A DNA stretch of 64,000 bases from Ferruginibacter sp. (lineage in GTDB: Bacteria > Bacteroidota > Bacteroidia > Chitinophagales > Chitinophagaceae), in assembly GCA_025963635.1 (NCBI GenBank), contig JAOQAK010000075.1, positions 62,001 to 126,000 of the forward strand. The letters are read 5' to 3'. The position numbers and the translations under genes are program-made. Below the pieces are notes generated by a model. That model made no database searches and was not told the DNA's origin. It saw only the letters and a program-made list of their open reading frames with translations. This document shows positions 8,363-17,495 of this stretch, piece after piece; positions within the stretch are counted from its first letter, which is position 1; each line of letters starts with the position of its first letter.

Positions 8363-9763
8363 ATGGAATACAGAATTGAAAAGGACACAATGGGCGAAGT
8401 GAAAGTGCCTGTTAATGCCTATTATGGTGCGCAAACCCAGCGCAGCATTGATAATTTCAAAATTGCCGAAGACATCAACAGGATGCCAAAAGAAATTATC
8501 CGGGCATTTGCCTATCTTAAAAAAGCGGCTGCACTAACCAACCTGGATGCAGGCGTATTATCCAAAGAGAAAGCTGAACTGATTGGCAAAGTGTGTGATG
8601 AAATACTGGAAGGTAAATTAAATGACTGGTTCCCATTGGTGGTATGGCAAACCGGCAGCGGCACACAAAGCAATATGAACGTAAATGAAGTGGTAGCATA
8701 CCGTGGGCACGTGATCAATGGTGGCAAACTCGATGATAAAGAAAAGTTCCTGCACCCTAATGACGATGTAAATAAATCTCAATCCAGCAACGATACCTTT
8801 CCTACTGCAATGCATATCGCTGCCTATAAAATTTTAGTTGAAACTACTATTCCGGGAATTGAAAAATTAAGGGATACCCTTGCGGCTAAATCGAAAGCAT
8901 TCATGCATGTGGTGAAAATTGGCCGTACACATTTTATGGATGCAACACCTTTAACTGTTGGCCAGGAATTCAGTGGTTATGTATCACAACTGACCCATGG
9001 ATTGAAGGCAATCAAAAACACATTGGCCCATCTAAGCGAACTGGCACTGGGCGGTACTGCAGTAGGCACCGGTATCAATACCCCGGAAGGCTATTCTGAA
9101 AATGTGGCAAAGCATATTGCAACACTCACCGGCTTACCTTTTATAACGGCAGAAAATAAATTTGAAGCCCTGGCAGCCCATGATGCCATTGTAGAAACAC
9201 ATGGCGCTTTAAAAACAGTTGCAGTAAGCCTGATGAAAATTGCCAATGATATCCGCATCCTTTCTTCGGGACCCAGATCAGGTATTGGTGAAATTTTTAT
9301 CCCGGACAATGAGCCCGGCTCATCTATTATGCCAGGCAAGGTAAATCCAACACAGTGCGAAGCACTTACAATGGTGGCAGCACAGGTTATGGGCAACGAT
9401 GTAGCGATCAGCATTGGTGGCAGTATGGGACATTTTGAATTGAATGTGTTTAAACCTGTAATGATCTATAACTTTTTGCATAGCGCAAGGCTTATTGGTG
9501 ATGCCTGTGTTTCTTTCAATGATAAATGTGCTATTGGATTAGCACCGATTGAAGCTAATATTAAAAAGCATGTGGACAATAGCCTGATGCTGGTGACTTC
9601 GCTCAACACAAAGATTGGTTACTATAAGGCTGCTGAGATTGCACAAAAAGCTCATAAAGAAGGCACCACGTTAAAAGAAATGGCCGTTAAGCTCGGGTAT
9701 GTAACTCCTGAAGAATTTGACGCGTGGGTGATACCGGCGAATATGGTTGGCAAATTGGATTAA
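8363..9763 (+). CDS. fumC: Class II fumarate hydratase
   Basis: A 466-residue enzyme of the fumarase/aspartase superfamily, full length. The substrate-binding blocks GSGTQSNMN, SSNDTFPTA and GRTHFMDATP are present, as is the superfamily signature GSSIMPGKVNP. It interconverts fumarate and malate in the TCA cycle and needs no iron-sulfur cluster. Aspartase is the main alternative, but the GRTHFMDATP block and overall length fit fumarase C. It is a single-gene unit with its own promoter box and a downstream terminator. Confidence 0.95.
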   Translation: MEYRIEKDTMGEVKVPVNAYYGAQTQRSIDNFKIAEDINRMPKEIIRAFAYLKKAAALTNLDAGVLSKEKAELIGKVCDEILEGKLNDWFPLVVWQTGSGTQSNMNVNEVVAYRGHVINGGKLDDKEKFLHPNDDVNKSQSSNDTFPTAMHIAAYKILVETTIPGIEKLRDTLAAKSKAFMHVVKIGRTHFMDATPLTVGQEFSGYVSQLTHGLKAIKNTLAHLSELALGGTAVGTGINTPEGYSENVAKHIATLTGLPFITAENKFEALAAHDAIVETHGALKTVAVSLMKIANDIRILSSGPRSGIGEIFIPDNEPGSSIMPGKVNPTQCEALTMVAAQVMGNDVAISIGGSMGHFELNVFKPVMIYNFLHSARLIGDACVSFNDKCAIGLAPIEANIKKHVDNSLMLVTSLNTKIGYYKAAEIAQKAHKEGTTLKEMAVKLGYVTPEEFDAWVIPANMVGKLD

Positions 9764-9794
9764 TAATTTTTCACGCGAAGACGCAAAGGAGCAA

Positions 9795-9826
9795 AGACGC
9801 AAGTTTTTCTCTTTGCGTCTTTTTTT
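9795..9826 (+). terminator. Terminator of fumC
   Basis: Arms AGACGCAA (9795-9802) and TTGCGTCT (9813-9820) are followed by a run of T. The surrounding ACGCAAAG-type reiteration (9771-9820) resembles a dispersed Bacteroidota repeat that doubles as a terminator. Confidence 0.75.
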
Positions 9827-9919
9827 ATTTTATTAATTCAGGAAACGCCTGGAATGATTCGGATCACTGATGTAGCACTTGGAAAGTCCCTATGCCCATA
9901 ACACATACTACCGTATTCG

Positions 9920-9958
9920 CAGAGTACAAGAACCCCCTTTGGGGGGCAGGGGGGCTGG
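9920..9958 (-). repeat. Solo copy of the GC-rich palindromic repeat after lspA
   Basis: The plus strand reads AGAGTACAAGAAC followed by CCCCCTTTGGGGGG and CAGGGGGGCTGG. It is nearly identical to the right inverted end of the element inside metG (41067-41106). It abuts the lspA stop codon, leaving 2 bases between. No matching inverted partner is seen nearby. Confidence 0.85.
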
Positions 9959-9960
9959 TT

Positions 9961-10638
9961 CTACTGAATTTGCACATCATCATTTACCACTGCACCTGTT
10001 TCAATCGTGCTATGGTTTTCAGGCACATTGTGGTGTTTAAAAAATCTTTTTTGAAATAGTAAGATGGTTATTACGCCTGTAGAGATGGATGCATCTGCAA
10101 GATTAAAAATTGGCCGGAAAAACTCAAACTCATCTCCTCCCCAAAATGGTACCCATGAAGGAAAATGAGCATCGCTGATAATCGGGAAGTACAACATATC
10201 TACCACTTTACCGTGAAGAAAACCTGCATACCCGTGAGCGGGAAATAACTTTGCAACGGCATAAGTGCCGGGAACACTTTCTTCAAAAATGAGCCCGTAA
10301 AACATACTGTCGATCAGGTTGCCCAGGGCACCTGCGAATATCAGGGAGGCACATATGATAAAACCCCTGCTATACTTCTTTTGAATAATGCTCCGGAGGT
10401 ACCATACGCCAAAAATTACCGCGGCCAGCCTGAACAAAGTAAGCAGCATTTTACCACTCTCTCCGCCAAACTTCCAACCATAGGCCATCCCTTCATTTTC
10501 TACAAAATGCAAACGAAACCATGTACCCAAAATATTATGGTGTTCGTTCATGTAGTAATTGGTTTTAATATAGAATTTAAGGGCCTGGTCGGCCACAACA
10601 ATCAATAAGATAACTAGTATAACGTGTCTTGCTTTCAT
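9961..10638 (-). CDS. lspA: Lipoprotein signal peptidase (signal peptidase II)
   Basis: A 225-residue inner-membrane aspartyl protease that cleaves signal peptides of diacylated prolipoproteins. Four hydrophobic segments are visible. The catalytic aspartates sit in GNLIDSMFYG and in FNLADASI. The protein is longer than the ~165-residue enterobacterial enzyme; the extra residues lie in the loop between the catalytic motifs (roughly 115-165) and in a polar C-terminal tail, as is usual in Bacteroidota. The ATG at 10638 was chosen over an in-frame TTG 12 bases upstream, because the promoter box overlaps that TTG. Confidence 0.93.
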   Translation of the reverse strand: MKARHVILVILLIVVADQALKFYIKTNYYMNEHHNILGTWFRLHFVENEGMAYGWKFGGESGKMLLTLFRLAAVIFGVWYLRSIIQKKYSRGFIICASLIFAGALGNLIDSMFYGLIFEESVPGTYAVAKLFPAHGYAGFLHGKVVDMLYFPIISDAHFPSWVPFWGGDEFEFFRPIFNLADASISTGVITILLFQKRFFKHHNVPENHSTIETGAVVNDDVQIQ

Positions 10639-10647
10639 AATAATTCG

Positions 10648-10655
10648 CAAAGATA
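10648..10655 (-). promoter_or_regulatory. TAnnTTTG -7 box of lspA
   Basis: The minus strand reads TATCTTTG, a full match, ending 9 bases before the lspA ATG. This implies a very short 5' leader. Confidence 0.6.
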
Positions 10656-10685
10656 ATGGAATAGGGGAAAAGTTGGAAGGATCGA

Positions 10686-10781
10686 GGTTGATGGTTAATG
10701 GTTGATGGTTGAAGGTGCCTTAAATCATTCGGCCGTTACAGGGGGGATACTCGCCGAACTTTCAACTTTCAACATTCAACC
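10686..10781. repeat. Heptamer-type intergenic repeat in inverted arms
   Basis: The left arm (10686-10715) is a reiteration of GGTTGATGGTTAATGG-like units. The right arm (10757-10781) carries the complementary reiteration CTTTCAACTTTCAACATTC. Together they can form a long imperfect hairpin between murF-alr and lspA. Similar arms recur at 49.2 kb and 53.8 kb. Confidence 0.7.
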
Positions 10782-13292
10782 CTACTCTTCATAATATACG
10801 CGTTTTACCCTTTGGGAAATTCCTGTTAATATTTCATAAGGGATTGTATTAGCCCATCCCGCAAGGTCATTAACAGGCAGCGATTCACCAAATACGATTA
10901 CTTCATCTCCCTCCAGGATATCTGTGCCCGTGATATCCAACATAGTCATATCCATGCATATATTTCCTATCACCGGAACAAGGTGTCCTTTCACCATCAT
11001 TTTGCCCCGGCCATTGCTTAAAATCCGGGGATAGCCGTCTGCATAACCGATGCGTACCGTGGCAATTACTGAATCCTTATCTACCGTTCCCTTCCTGCTG
11101 TATCCAACACTTTGCCCTGCAGTTACCTGTTTTATCTGAGAAATGGTTGTTTTTAAGGTGCTTACATTTGTCAGCCTTTCCTGGATAACGGGATCATGAT
11201 CTACTCCATACAAACCGATGCCCAATCGAACCATATCGAGTTGCAGGTCCGGATGACGATGTATGGAAGAAGTATTGGCGATGTGTTTGATAAATACGTA
11301 CCCGAGTGAATTCTGTAAAATCTTGCATCCCCTGAGAAATTCTTCCGCCTGTGACCTGGTAAAAGCGTCATGCTCCGGTAAATCACTTGCGGCAAGATGT
11401 GAAAAGGCGGACTGCACTTTAAACATGGCCGTTTGATTCAACAAGCTGCTTAATGCAGCCATATCTTTTGCTTCGAAACCCAATCGATGCATCCCCGTAT
11501 CCAACTTGATATGTACCGGGTAATTATTCATCCCCGATCTCAGCAAATACTGTTGAAAAGATGACAGGATATTGAAAGAATATATTTCAGGCTCGAGGTT
11601 GTGCTGAACCAATACGTCAAATGTGGCGGTTTCCGGGTTCAACACCAATATCGGCAGTGTAATGCCCGCCCTTCTCAATTCTACCCCTTCATCCGCGTAG
11701 GCCACGGCGAGGTAATCAACTTTGTGAAACTGTAAAAGATTGGCAATTTCAAATACGCCGGTGCCATAACTAAATGCCTTTACCATCGCCATCATTTTCA
11801 CCTTTGGCGCTAACAATTGCTGGTATTCTTTTAAATTATGGGTGATGGCATTGAGGTTAATTTCGAGTACGGTTTGGTGCACCTTTTCTTCCAGTAAATG
11901 ACTTATCTGCTCAAATTCAAATATCCTGGCGCCTTTCAATAAGATTGTTTCGTTGTAAAAATGCAAGGCATAAAACTGTTGTGTAAATTCAGCAATAGAC
12001 GAGAAGAAAAGGCACTCCGCAATATTTTTAAAAGCGCCCTGGTATTTAAAAATTTCCGGACCGATGCCAATGAAGCGGTTGATGTTCTTTTGTTGTAAAA
12101 TCATTCCGACTTCGTGATACAATTCCGGGCTGCTTTTGCCGGATTGTAAAATATCACTCAATATTAGCGTTCGCCTCGGATGTTGCTGTTGCTGCGCCAA
12201 AAAATCCAAAGCGATTGTTAGAGAATTGATATCGGCGCTGTAACTATCATTGATCACCGAACAATTATTGATGCCCTGCTTTAATTCGAGCCGCATTTCA
12301 ACAGTCCGTAACTGCAACATACGTTTACTTATCGTGCTGGCATCTATTTGCAAATCTAATAAAACACACCAGCAGGTAATGGCATTTTGAATGGCGGCAT
12401 CATCCGTAAACGGGATGGTGATGGAAATTAACCCGGCGCCAGTTGATCGCTGGTCCTTAGCAGTGATAGTTGTACGATCCGTTTGTTTTTCGACTGAGAT
12501 AATTTGTACCGTTGCCGCTCCCTTGCTGCTCCAGGAAAAAAGCTTAAAATCTTCCCCGCTCCGGGCATTATTGGCGAAAGTATTTACCCCGGCATTTACA
12601 TCGGGATAATCGGCGCCATAAATTAATACTCCGCTGTGAATAAATAGCTTCAGTTTTTCATTCACTTTCTGGCGAATATTTAAAAATCCTTCACTGTGTG
12701 CATCGCCGATATTGGTAAATATGCCAATGGTGGGTTGAATCATCTTTTCCAATCGCTGCATTTCATCGGGTTGGGATATACCCGCTTCAAAAATGGCTAA
12801 TTCATGTGTTTCATTCATCTGCCAAACGCTTAATGGCACTCCAATCTGCGAATTGTAACTTTTGGGACTGCGCACAATATTGTAATCCTCCTGGAGCAAT
12901 TGATATAGCCATTCTTTTACAATCGTTTTACCGTTGCTACCCGTGATGCCGAGGACGGGGATATTAAATTGTGACCGATGCCAGGCAACGATTGAATGTA
13001 GCGCCAACTGTACATCCTTCACCTGCAAGAAATTTGAACCAACACAACTTGTAGTTGCTGAGAGATTTAAGCTTTCATCTACCACAAAATTTCGTACGCC
13101 CTTATTGTACAATTCAACGATAAATGAATTGCCATTTCTTCTTGGTCCGTTCAATGCAAAAAACAGGGAGGCAGCCGGGAACAGGAGTTTGCGGCTATCC
13201 AGCAAAAGATGTTCTACCATCGCCGCGGAATCATCATTCATTAAAAATTTGCCGGCTACAATTTTTTCGATTTGTAAAATGGAATACTTCAA
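10782..13292 (-). CDS. Bifunctional UDP-MurNAc-tripeptide:D-Ala-D-Ala ligase / alanine racemase
   Basis: An 836-residue fusion. The N-terminal half is a MurF ligase: the ATP-binding loop is GITGSNGKT near residue 115, followed by the Mur-ligase NEThELAIFEAGIS region and the INDSYSAD motif. The C-terminal half, from about residue 470, is a fold-III PLP alanine racemase with the lysine motif VKAFSYGTG, MVRLGIGLYG and the catalytic Tyr in GYSRKG. It supplies D-Ala and adds D-Ala-D-Ala to the peptidoglycan precursor. The fusion is known in Bacteroidota. The only suitable start is a TTG at 13292 (KYSILQIEKIVAGKF); an in-frame stop lies four codons upstream. Confidence 0.93.
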   Translation of the reverse strand: MKYSILQIEKIVAGKFLMNDDSAAMVEHLLLDSRKLLFPAASLFFALNGPRRNGNSFIVELYNKGVRNFVVDESLNLSATTSCVGSNFLQVKDVQLALHSIVAWHRSQFNIPVLGITGSNGKTIVKEWLYQLLQEDYNIVRSPKSYNSQIGVPLSVWQMNETHELAIFEAGISQPDEMQRLEKMIQPTIGIFTNIGDAHSEGFLNIRQKVNEKLKLFIHSGVLIYGADYPDVNAGVNTFANNARSGEDFKLFSWSSKGAATVQIISVEKQTDRTTITAKDQRSTGAGLISITIPFTDDAAIQNAITCWCVLLDLQIDASTISKRMLQLRTVEMRLELKQGINNCSVINDSYSADINSLTIALDFLAQQQQHPRRTLILSDILQSGKSSPELYHEVGMILQQKNINRFIGIGPEIFKYQGAFKNIAECLFFSSIAEFTQQFYALHFYNETILLKGARIFEFEQISHLLEEKVHQTVLEINLNAITHNLKEYQQLLAPKVKMMAMVKAFSYGTGVFEIANLLQFHKVDYLAVAYADEGVELRRAGITLPILVLNPETATFDVLVQHNLEPEIYSFNILSSFQQYLLRSGMNNYPVHIKLDTGMHRLGFEAKDMAALSSLLNQTAMFKVQSAFSHLAASDLPEHDAFTRSQAEEFLRGCKILQNSLGYVFIKHIANTSSIHRHPDLQLDMVRLGIGLYGVDHDPVIQERLTNVSTLKTTISQIKQVTAGQSVGYSRKGTVDKDSVIATVRIGYADGYPRILSNGRGKMMVKGHLVPVIGNICMDMTMLDITGTDILEGDEVIVFGESLPVNDLAGWANTIPYEILTGISQRVKRVYYEE

Positions 13293-13375
13293 AATTGCGA
13301 TTTATTAATTAGGTTTGAATCCATTGCTTTGAGCATACACTGCCCTGATAGCGCACTTACAATTGAATAGCGCTA

Positions 13376-14344
13376 TTACGGTTTCTTGTGTACCGGTGAT
13401 TGTCCTTCATCGGCCATTTCTATTTTCCTGTTATGGCTGATTGAATAAGTGATGGATCCCACAATACAGAAGACAATCACCAGTAATGATATCCAAACAG
13501 GGATGTGTACCCATTCAACGATCAGCATTTTAATACCAATAAATACGAGTACAATGGCAATGCCCTGCTGCAAAAAATCGAACCTGCTGGCTGCACCATG
13601 GAGTAAGAAAAACAGGCTTCGCAGGCCCAATACGGCGAAAATATTAGATGAATAGATCAATAGCTTTTTCCCGGGATCAGGTATGATCGAAAAGACGGCC
13701 GGAATTGAATCTACTGCAAAAACAATATCGATCAGGCCCAGCATGATTACTACCATAGAAAGCGTAGTAAGGTACCACTTTTGGTCCTTCCGAATGATAA
13801 AGCGCCCGTTAGGTTCTTCATTGGTAGTGCGTAAATACCGCTTCATCAGTTTAAACGCCCAATTTCTTTCCGGGTCAAATTCTGCCTTTCCAACATGAGA
13901 AAACATGCTAACCCCGGTATAAACAAGGAATACACCAAAAATGTACATGATCCATTCAAACCTGGCTACGAGTTCACTACCAAGACTGATAAAGAGTATC
14001 CTGAAAATGACCGCCATCAAAATACCCAGCAACAGCACCCGGGAATAATTTTTTTCTTCCACGCCAAAAAATGAAAAAATAATAATGAACACGAAGATAT
14101 TATCAATAGAAAGTGACCACTCGAGCAGGTAAGCAGAGATGTATTGGATGGTATCTTCCATGCCATTTTCGAACCAGATAAAAATGCCAAAAGCCAATGC
14201 CAGCAGCACCCAAAAGATGGTTTGTACCAGTGCAACCCGAAGAGTAATCACCTTATTTTTTTTACTCAGCAACCCCAGGTCAAAAATTAACGCGAGGATA
14301 ACGATAGCGCCAAAAACCAGGTATATGAGTAGTTTATGATCCAT
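13376..14344 (-). CDS. TerC/Alx family integral membrane protein
   Basis: A 322-residue membrane protein with about eight hydrophobic helices and the TerC-family acidic motifs inside membranes: EWSLSIDNIFV near residue 75 and GLIDIVFAVDSIPA near residue 202. Relatives include TerC (tellurite-resistance loci) and Alx, implicated in manganese or other metal ion export and co-translocational metalation of secreted proteins. A polar loop with basic residues (about 150-185) divides the two halves. It is unlinked to a ter operon here, so a general metal-homeostasis role is more likely than tellurite resistance. Confidence 0.9.
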   Translation of the reverse strand: MDHKLLIYLVFGAIVILALIFDLGLLSKKNKVITLRVALVQTIFWVLLALAFGIFIWFENGMEDTIQYISAYLLEWSLSIDNIFVFIIIFSFFGVEEKNYSRVLLLGILMAVIFRILFISLGSELVARFEWIMYIFGVFLVYTGVSMFSHVGKAEFDPERNWAFKLMKRYLRTTNEEPNGRFIIRKDQKWYLTTLSMVVIMLGLIDIVFAVDSIPAVFSIIPDPGKKLLIYSSNIFAVLGLRSLFFLLHGAASRFDFLQQGIAIVLVFIGIKMLIVEWVHIPVWISLLVIVFCIVGSITYSISHNRKIEMADEGQSPVHKKP

Positions 14345-14389
14345 GCTTATTTATTATAAGGAGCCGGTGATTCGTTCCGCTTTGCAGAT

Positions 14390-16129
14390 CTAGGCCTTTG
14401 TATATTTTACCTTTCTCCATCGTTGGTTGATTAAAGCAAACAGGCAGACAAGAGCGATAGGAAAAAGAATATTTATTACCTGCCAAAAATTTCGTTCTTC
14501 CTCAACTTTCTTTACATCTAATAACCGCAACGTATAATCTTTTGCCCTTGCATCCAGGATGTTATTTTTATTAGCGAGGTATTCAGTACAGGTTAAAAAG
14601 AAATCCTTGTTTGCATAACTCACTTTTGTGTATTTATTGGTTCCCATGGGTAGCGGGCCAATTGCTTCTGAAACCTGGTTCATAACAATATCAGCATCGC
14701 TTACCACGATCACTTTGCCTGGAGTCAGAGGCTCTCTCATAAAACTAAAACCATAATATTTAAGTGTATCGAGCTGCGCCTGGCTGACACGATTTGAAAA
14801 AAGAGAAGAAAATTTCCCTTCCAGCAAAACAGCTACCGGGATATTCTTTCGATTGAATTTACTTACATCTTCTTCCGTTTGTAAACTGCTCAGTTGCACC
14901 CGGGCCGGTGTAGCCATCGCGTAAGAATTGGCTGAAGTGGAAAGCAATATAGTTTTAGTAATCCCCGGCGCTTCCACCGTATCAATAGAATTTGCAAATT
15001 GCGCCAAAACATCCGCTTGGTTTTTAACGATTGCATTTGTTGAACCAGGCTGCAACAGCGGTGAATAGACCCATGGCAAGAATTGTTTTTGACTTTGTCC
15101 GCCTACACTACCTACTTCCACAGGGATTACATCAGCATGCTTATCCGCCACCAGGTCTGGATTTATTCTCACTCCATACCTGAACAACAGGTCATTCAGG
15201 TTCAAATCTCTCGCATAAGCGATTAGTTCACCATTTTGAAGACTGTCTCTTTCAGCATATAAAACATCGATAAAAAATAGCAGCTTCCCGCCGTTCATCA
15301 CATACTGATCCAGCTTGAATTTATCATCATCCGTAAACTTATCCAAAGGCTTTACGATCACCACTGCATCATATTCATGCGAAATAAATGGCTGCGACTT
15401 TATATTTACAGTATCTACAATGAAATTTCTACCAAGTGTTTCAAAAACATCATTTATCGGCAGAAATCCGTACCTCGGCTCGCCATTACCATACGCATAA
15501 GCGACAATAGGCACATGTTTTTGGGTTAGTTGCTGAATGGCATTCGCGAACTTGTATTCCAGCAATGCTTCGGCGCTATTCAGCGATTGCTTGTCTAAAA
15601 GGTCACCTGAATTGAAAACACTTTTCTGCACCTGTCCCTGCAACAGGTCAATGGCAATGGTTTTGTCGTGATACCTGATCAGTGCGCCGGGAAATACCTG
15701 GCGATTATTATTGCCTTCACCTTCCTTCACCTGCACTTTCTGACTGGTGGGGCGCAATCCCATTGAGATCAGCGATTCAAATACTTTTATTTTTGCGGAA
15801 TCATCCAACCCTTCCCCGGGAATTTCAAAATGGTACTGGATGTTTTTCCCCCCGTAATTTTTGAAATTTTCCAGGAGCTCCCTGGTGCTGTTAGCCAATT
15901 TCTTAAACTCAGACCTGATATCACCTTCCAGAAAAACGGTAATATCTATCGTGCTATCCAGATTTTTTAAAACAGTTTTGGTAGAATTGGAAAGCGTGAA
16001 CCGCCCTTCATTCGTAAAATCTATGCTTGCATGAAAAGATGCCGCCAACCAATTGATGGCAAGGAGCAGGATGATCACCGAAGGCAAAGCTATTTTACTG
16101 TTGAATATTTTATTGGGAACTGCTTTCAT
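14390..16129 (-). CDS. gldG: Gliding motility ABC transporter substrate-binding-like protein GldG
   Basis: A 579-residue protein with an N-terminal TM helix (about residues 12-32) and another at the C-terminus (about 550-570), enclosing a large periplasmic GldG/IflA-type ABC_transp_aux domain. The region around FTNEGRFTLSNSTKTVLKNL is typical of GldG. With GldF it forms the membrane part of the Gld ABC system needed for gliding in Flavobacterium. The gene starts 6 bp after the gldF stop, so the two form an operon. gldA, the ATPase, is not in the window. Confidence 0.9.
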   Translation of the reverse strand: MKAVPNKIFNSKIALPSVIILLLAINWLAASFHASIDFTNEGRFTLSNSTKTVLKNLDSTIDITVFLEGDIRSEFKKLANSTRELLENFKNYGGKNIQYHFEIPGEGLDDSAKIKVFESLISMGLRPTSQKVQVKEGEGNNNRQVFPGALIRYHDKTIAIDLLQGQVQKSVFNSGDLLDKQSLNSAEALLEYKFANAIQQLTQKHVPIVAYAYGNGEPRYGFLPINDVFETLGRNFIVDTVNIKSQPFISHEYDAVVIVKPLDKFTDDDKFKLDQYVMNGGKLLFFIDVLYAERDSLQNGELIAYARDLNLNDLLFRYGVRINPDLVADKHADVIPVEVGSVGGQSQKQFLPWVYSPLLQPGSTNAIVKNQADVLAQFANSIDTVEAPGITKTILLSTSANSYAMATPARVQLSSLQTEEDVSKFNRKNIPVAVLLEGKFSSLFSNRVSQAQLDTLKYYGFSFMREPLTPGKVIVVSDADIVMNQVSEAIGPLPMGTNKYTKVSYANKDFFLTCTEYLANKNNILDARAKDYTLRLLDVKKVEEERNFWQVINILFPIALVCLFALINQRWRKVKYTKA

Positions 16130-16135
16130 TAAGGG

Positions 16136-16858
16136 TTAACGCTTATACAGATTTTTAACGGTGATGAACAGGGATATTGCAATAAGGCTGCCAAAATAAA
16201 CTACATCGCGGCTATCGAGTAATCCGCGACTTACACTACGGTAGTGAAAATCAATTCCGATCATTTCAATATAATAATCGGCTTTGCCCAAGAATGCGGG
16301 CAGCTTGCTTACCGCATTAAAGCCAAAATAAAGCAGGAGGCAGCAAAAGGCGCTGATCAGAAAAGCAATTACAGCATTATTGGTAAAACTGCTACAGCAC
16401 AACCCGATGGCGGCAAATACGGATGCCAACAAAAAGAGTCCGATATAGCTACCGGTTATGCCGCCGCTGTCAATTCCTCCTTCTGCACTGAGCTTCTTAA
16501 TTGTGAAAACATAAATGAATGTGGGTACAATTACAAAAATGAGCACCACTAAAATCGAAAGGTACTTACCTGAAACGATTTGCCATTTGGTGACCGGCCG
16601 CGTAAGTAAGATTTCGAAGGTGCCTGCTTTGAACTCTTCAGACAATGATCGCATGGTTAGTGCCGGCACTAAAAAAATTAATACCCATGGTACCAGTTCG
16701 AAAAAAGTATCCAGTGTGGTATATCCAAAATCAAATAGATTGCTGTCTTTCAATACGAATAAAAAAAGGCCGTTCACCAATAAAAACAAAATAATGGCAA
16801 TGTAACCGGAAAGATTACTGAAAAACTGGTGCAACTCCTTTTTACAAATACTCCACAT
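16136..16858 (-). CDS. gldF: Gliding motility ABC transporter permease GldF
   Basis: A 240-residue ABC-2-type permease with six hydrophobic segments. It begins MWSICKKELHQFFSNLSGYI, a typical GldF opening, and contains the EEFKAGTFEILLTRPVTKWQ amphipathic segment shared by ABC-2 permeases. It is followed by gldG with a 6-bp gap. It works with GldA and GldG in a transporter of unknown substrate. Gliding, and hence a type IX secretion background, is inferred for the organism. Confidence 0.9.
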   Translation of the reverse strand: MWSICKKELHQFFSNLSGYIAIILFLLVNGLFLFVLKDSNLFDFGYTTLDTFFELVPWVLIFLVPALTMRSLSEEFKAGTFEILLTRPVTKWQIVSGKYLSILVVLIFVIVPTFIYVFTIKKLSAEGGIDSGGITGSYIGLFLLASVFAAIGLCCSSFTNNAVIAFLISAFCCLLLYFGFNAVSKLPAFLGKADYYIEMIGIDFHYRSVSRGLLDSRDVVYFGSLIAISLFITVKNLYKR

Positions 16859-17428
16859 GAATTATAAATTGTGTGCAATTTACCATTTAGCAGGTAAAGA
16901 ATTTGTTGTTTAGATATTTGTTGTGATAAACAAGTCACTAAATGATTCAATCGAGATCGTTAATCCCCTGTTCATAAAAAAACTTCATTCAACTCCCTGT
17001 TCACGCCCTGGGTTTTCTCCTTATTACCATGTATTTCAAATAATAGTTGCGACACAGTAGATTTTTTTTATAAATAGTTTAGTTGCTTCAAAGTTTAGCG
17101 AATCATTCCATTAGATAGTTGATTATTAACTGCTTATACACATCACACACTTCAATGTAGACCATGCTTGTGTTTACTAACTCTTCAAAAGCGGAATAAT
17201 TGAAAATAAATTTATGTTTCAAAAGCAGCATTTCGGATAATGTCAGTGTCAATAGAAGCAGACAGTAACTTTAAAAAAACTGTTAGACTACTAACTGCTT
17301 AATTTTTCCATTACCCTGCTTATTAGAACTTTGAATCATAGCGTTATTAGCTGAAAAGCGAAAATAGCGACGAGTAAAGGTTCAAAGATTTTTACACCAT
17401 AGTTGTTTACCAAAACCAACTGCACAGT
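16859..17428. other. AT-rich gene-free region upstream of a terminator-like hairpin
   Basis: About 570 bases with no open frame of coding character. A strong terminator-shaped hairpin at 17429-17453 closes the region on the plus strand although no plus-strand protein gene precedes it. A small non-coding RNA ending at that hairpin is possible; no known RNA family is recognised. Confidence 0.35.
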
Positions 17429-17453
17429 CCCGCCTCTTTGGCGGGATTTTTTT
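17429..17453 (+). terminator. Terminator-like hairpin with no protein gene upstream
   Basis: CCCGCC and GGCGGG flank a 5-nt loop, followed by ATTTTTTTAT. It sits 43 bases before the ATG of the polyproline gene. It could end an unannotated small RNA or act as an attenuator in that gene's leader. Confidence 0.65.
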
Positions 17454-17495
17454 ATGGATTAATCTGCCCCCTGCATCTCATGAAAAAATTTCAAT

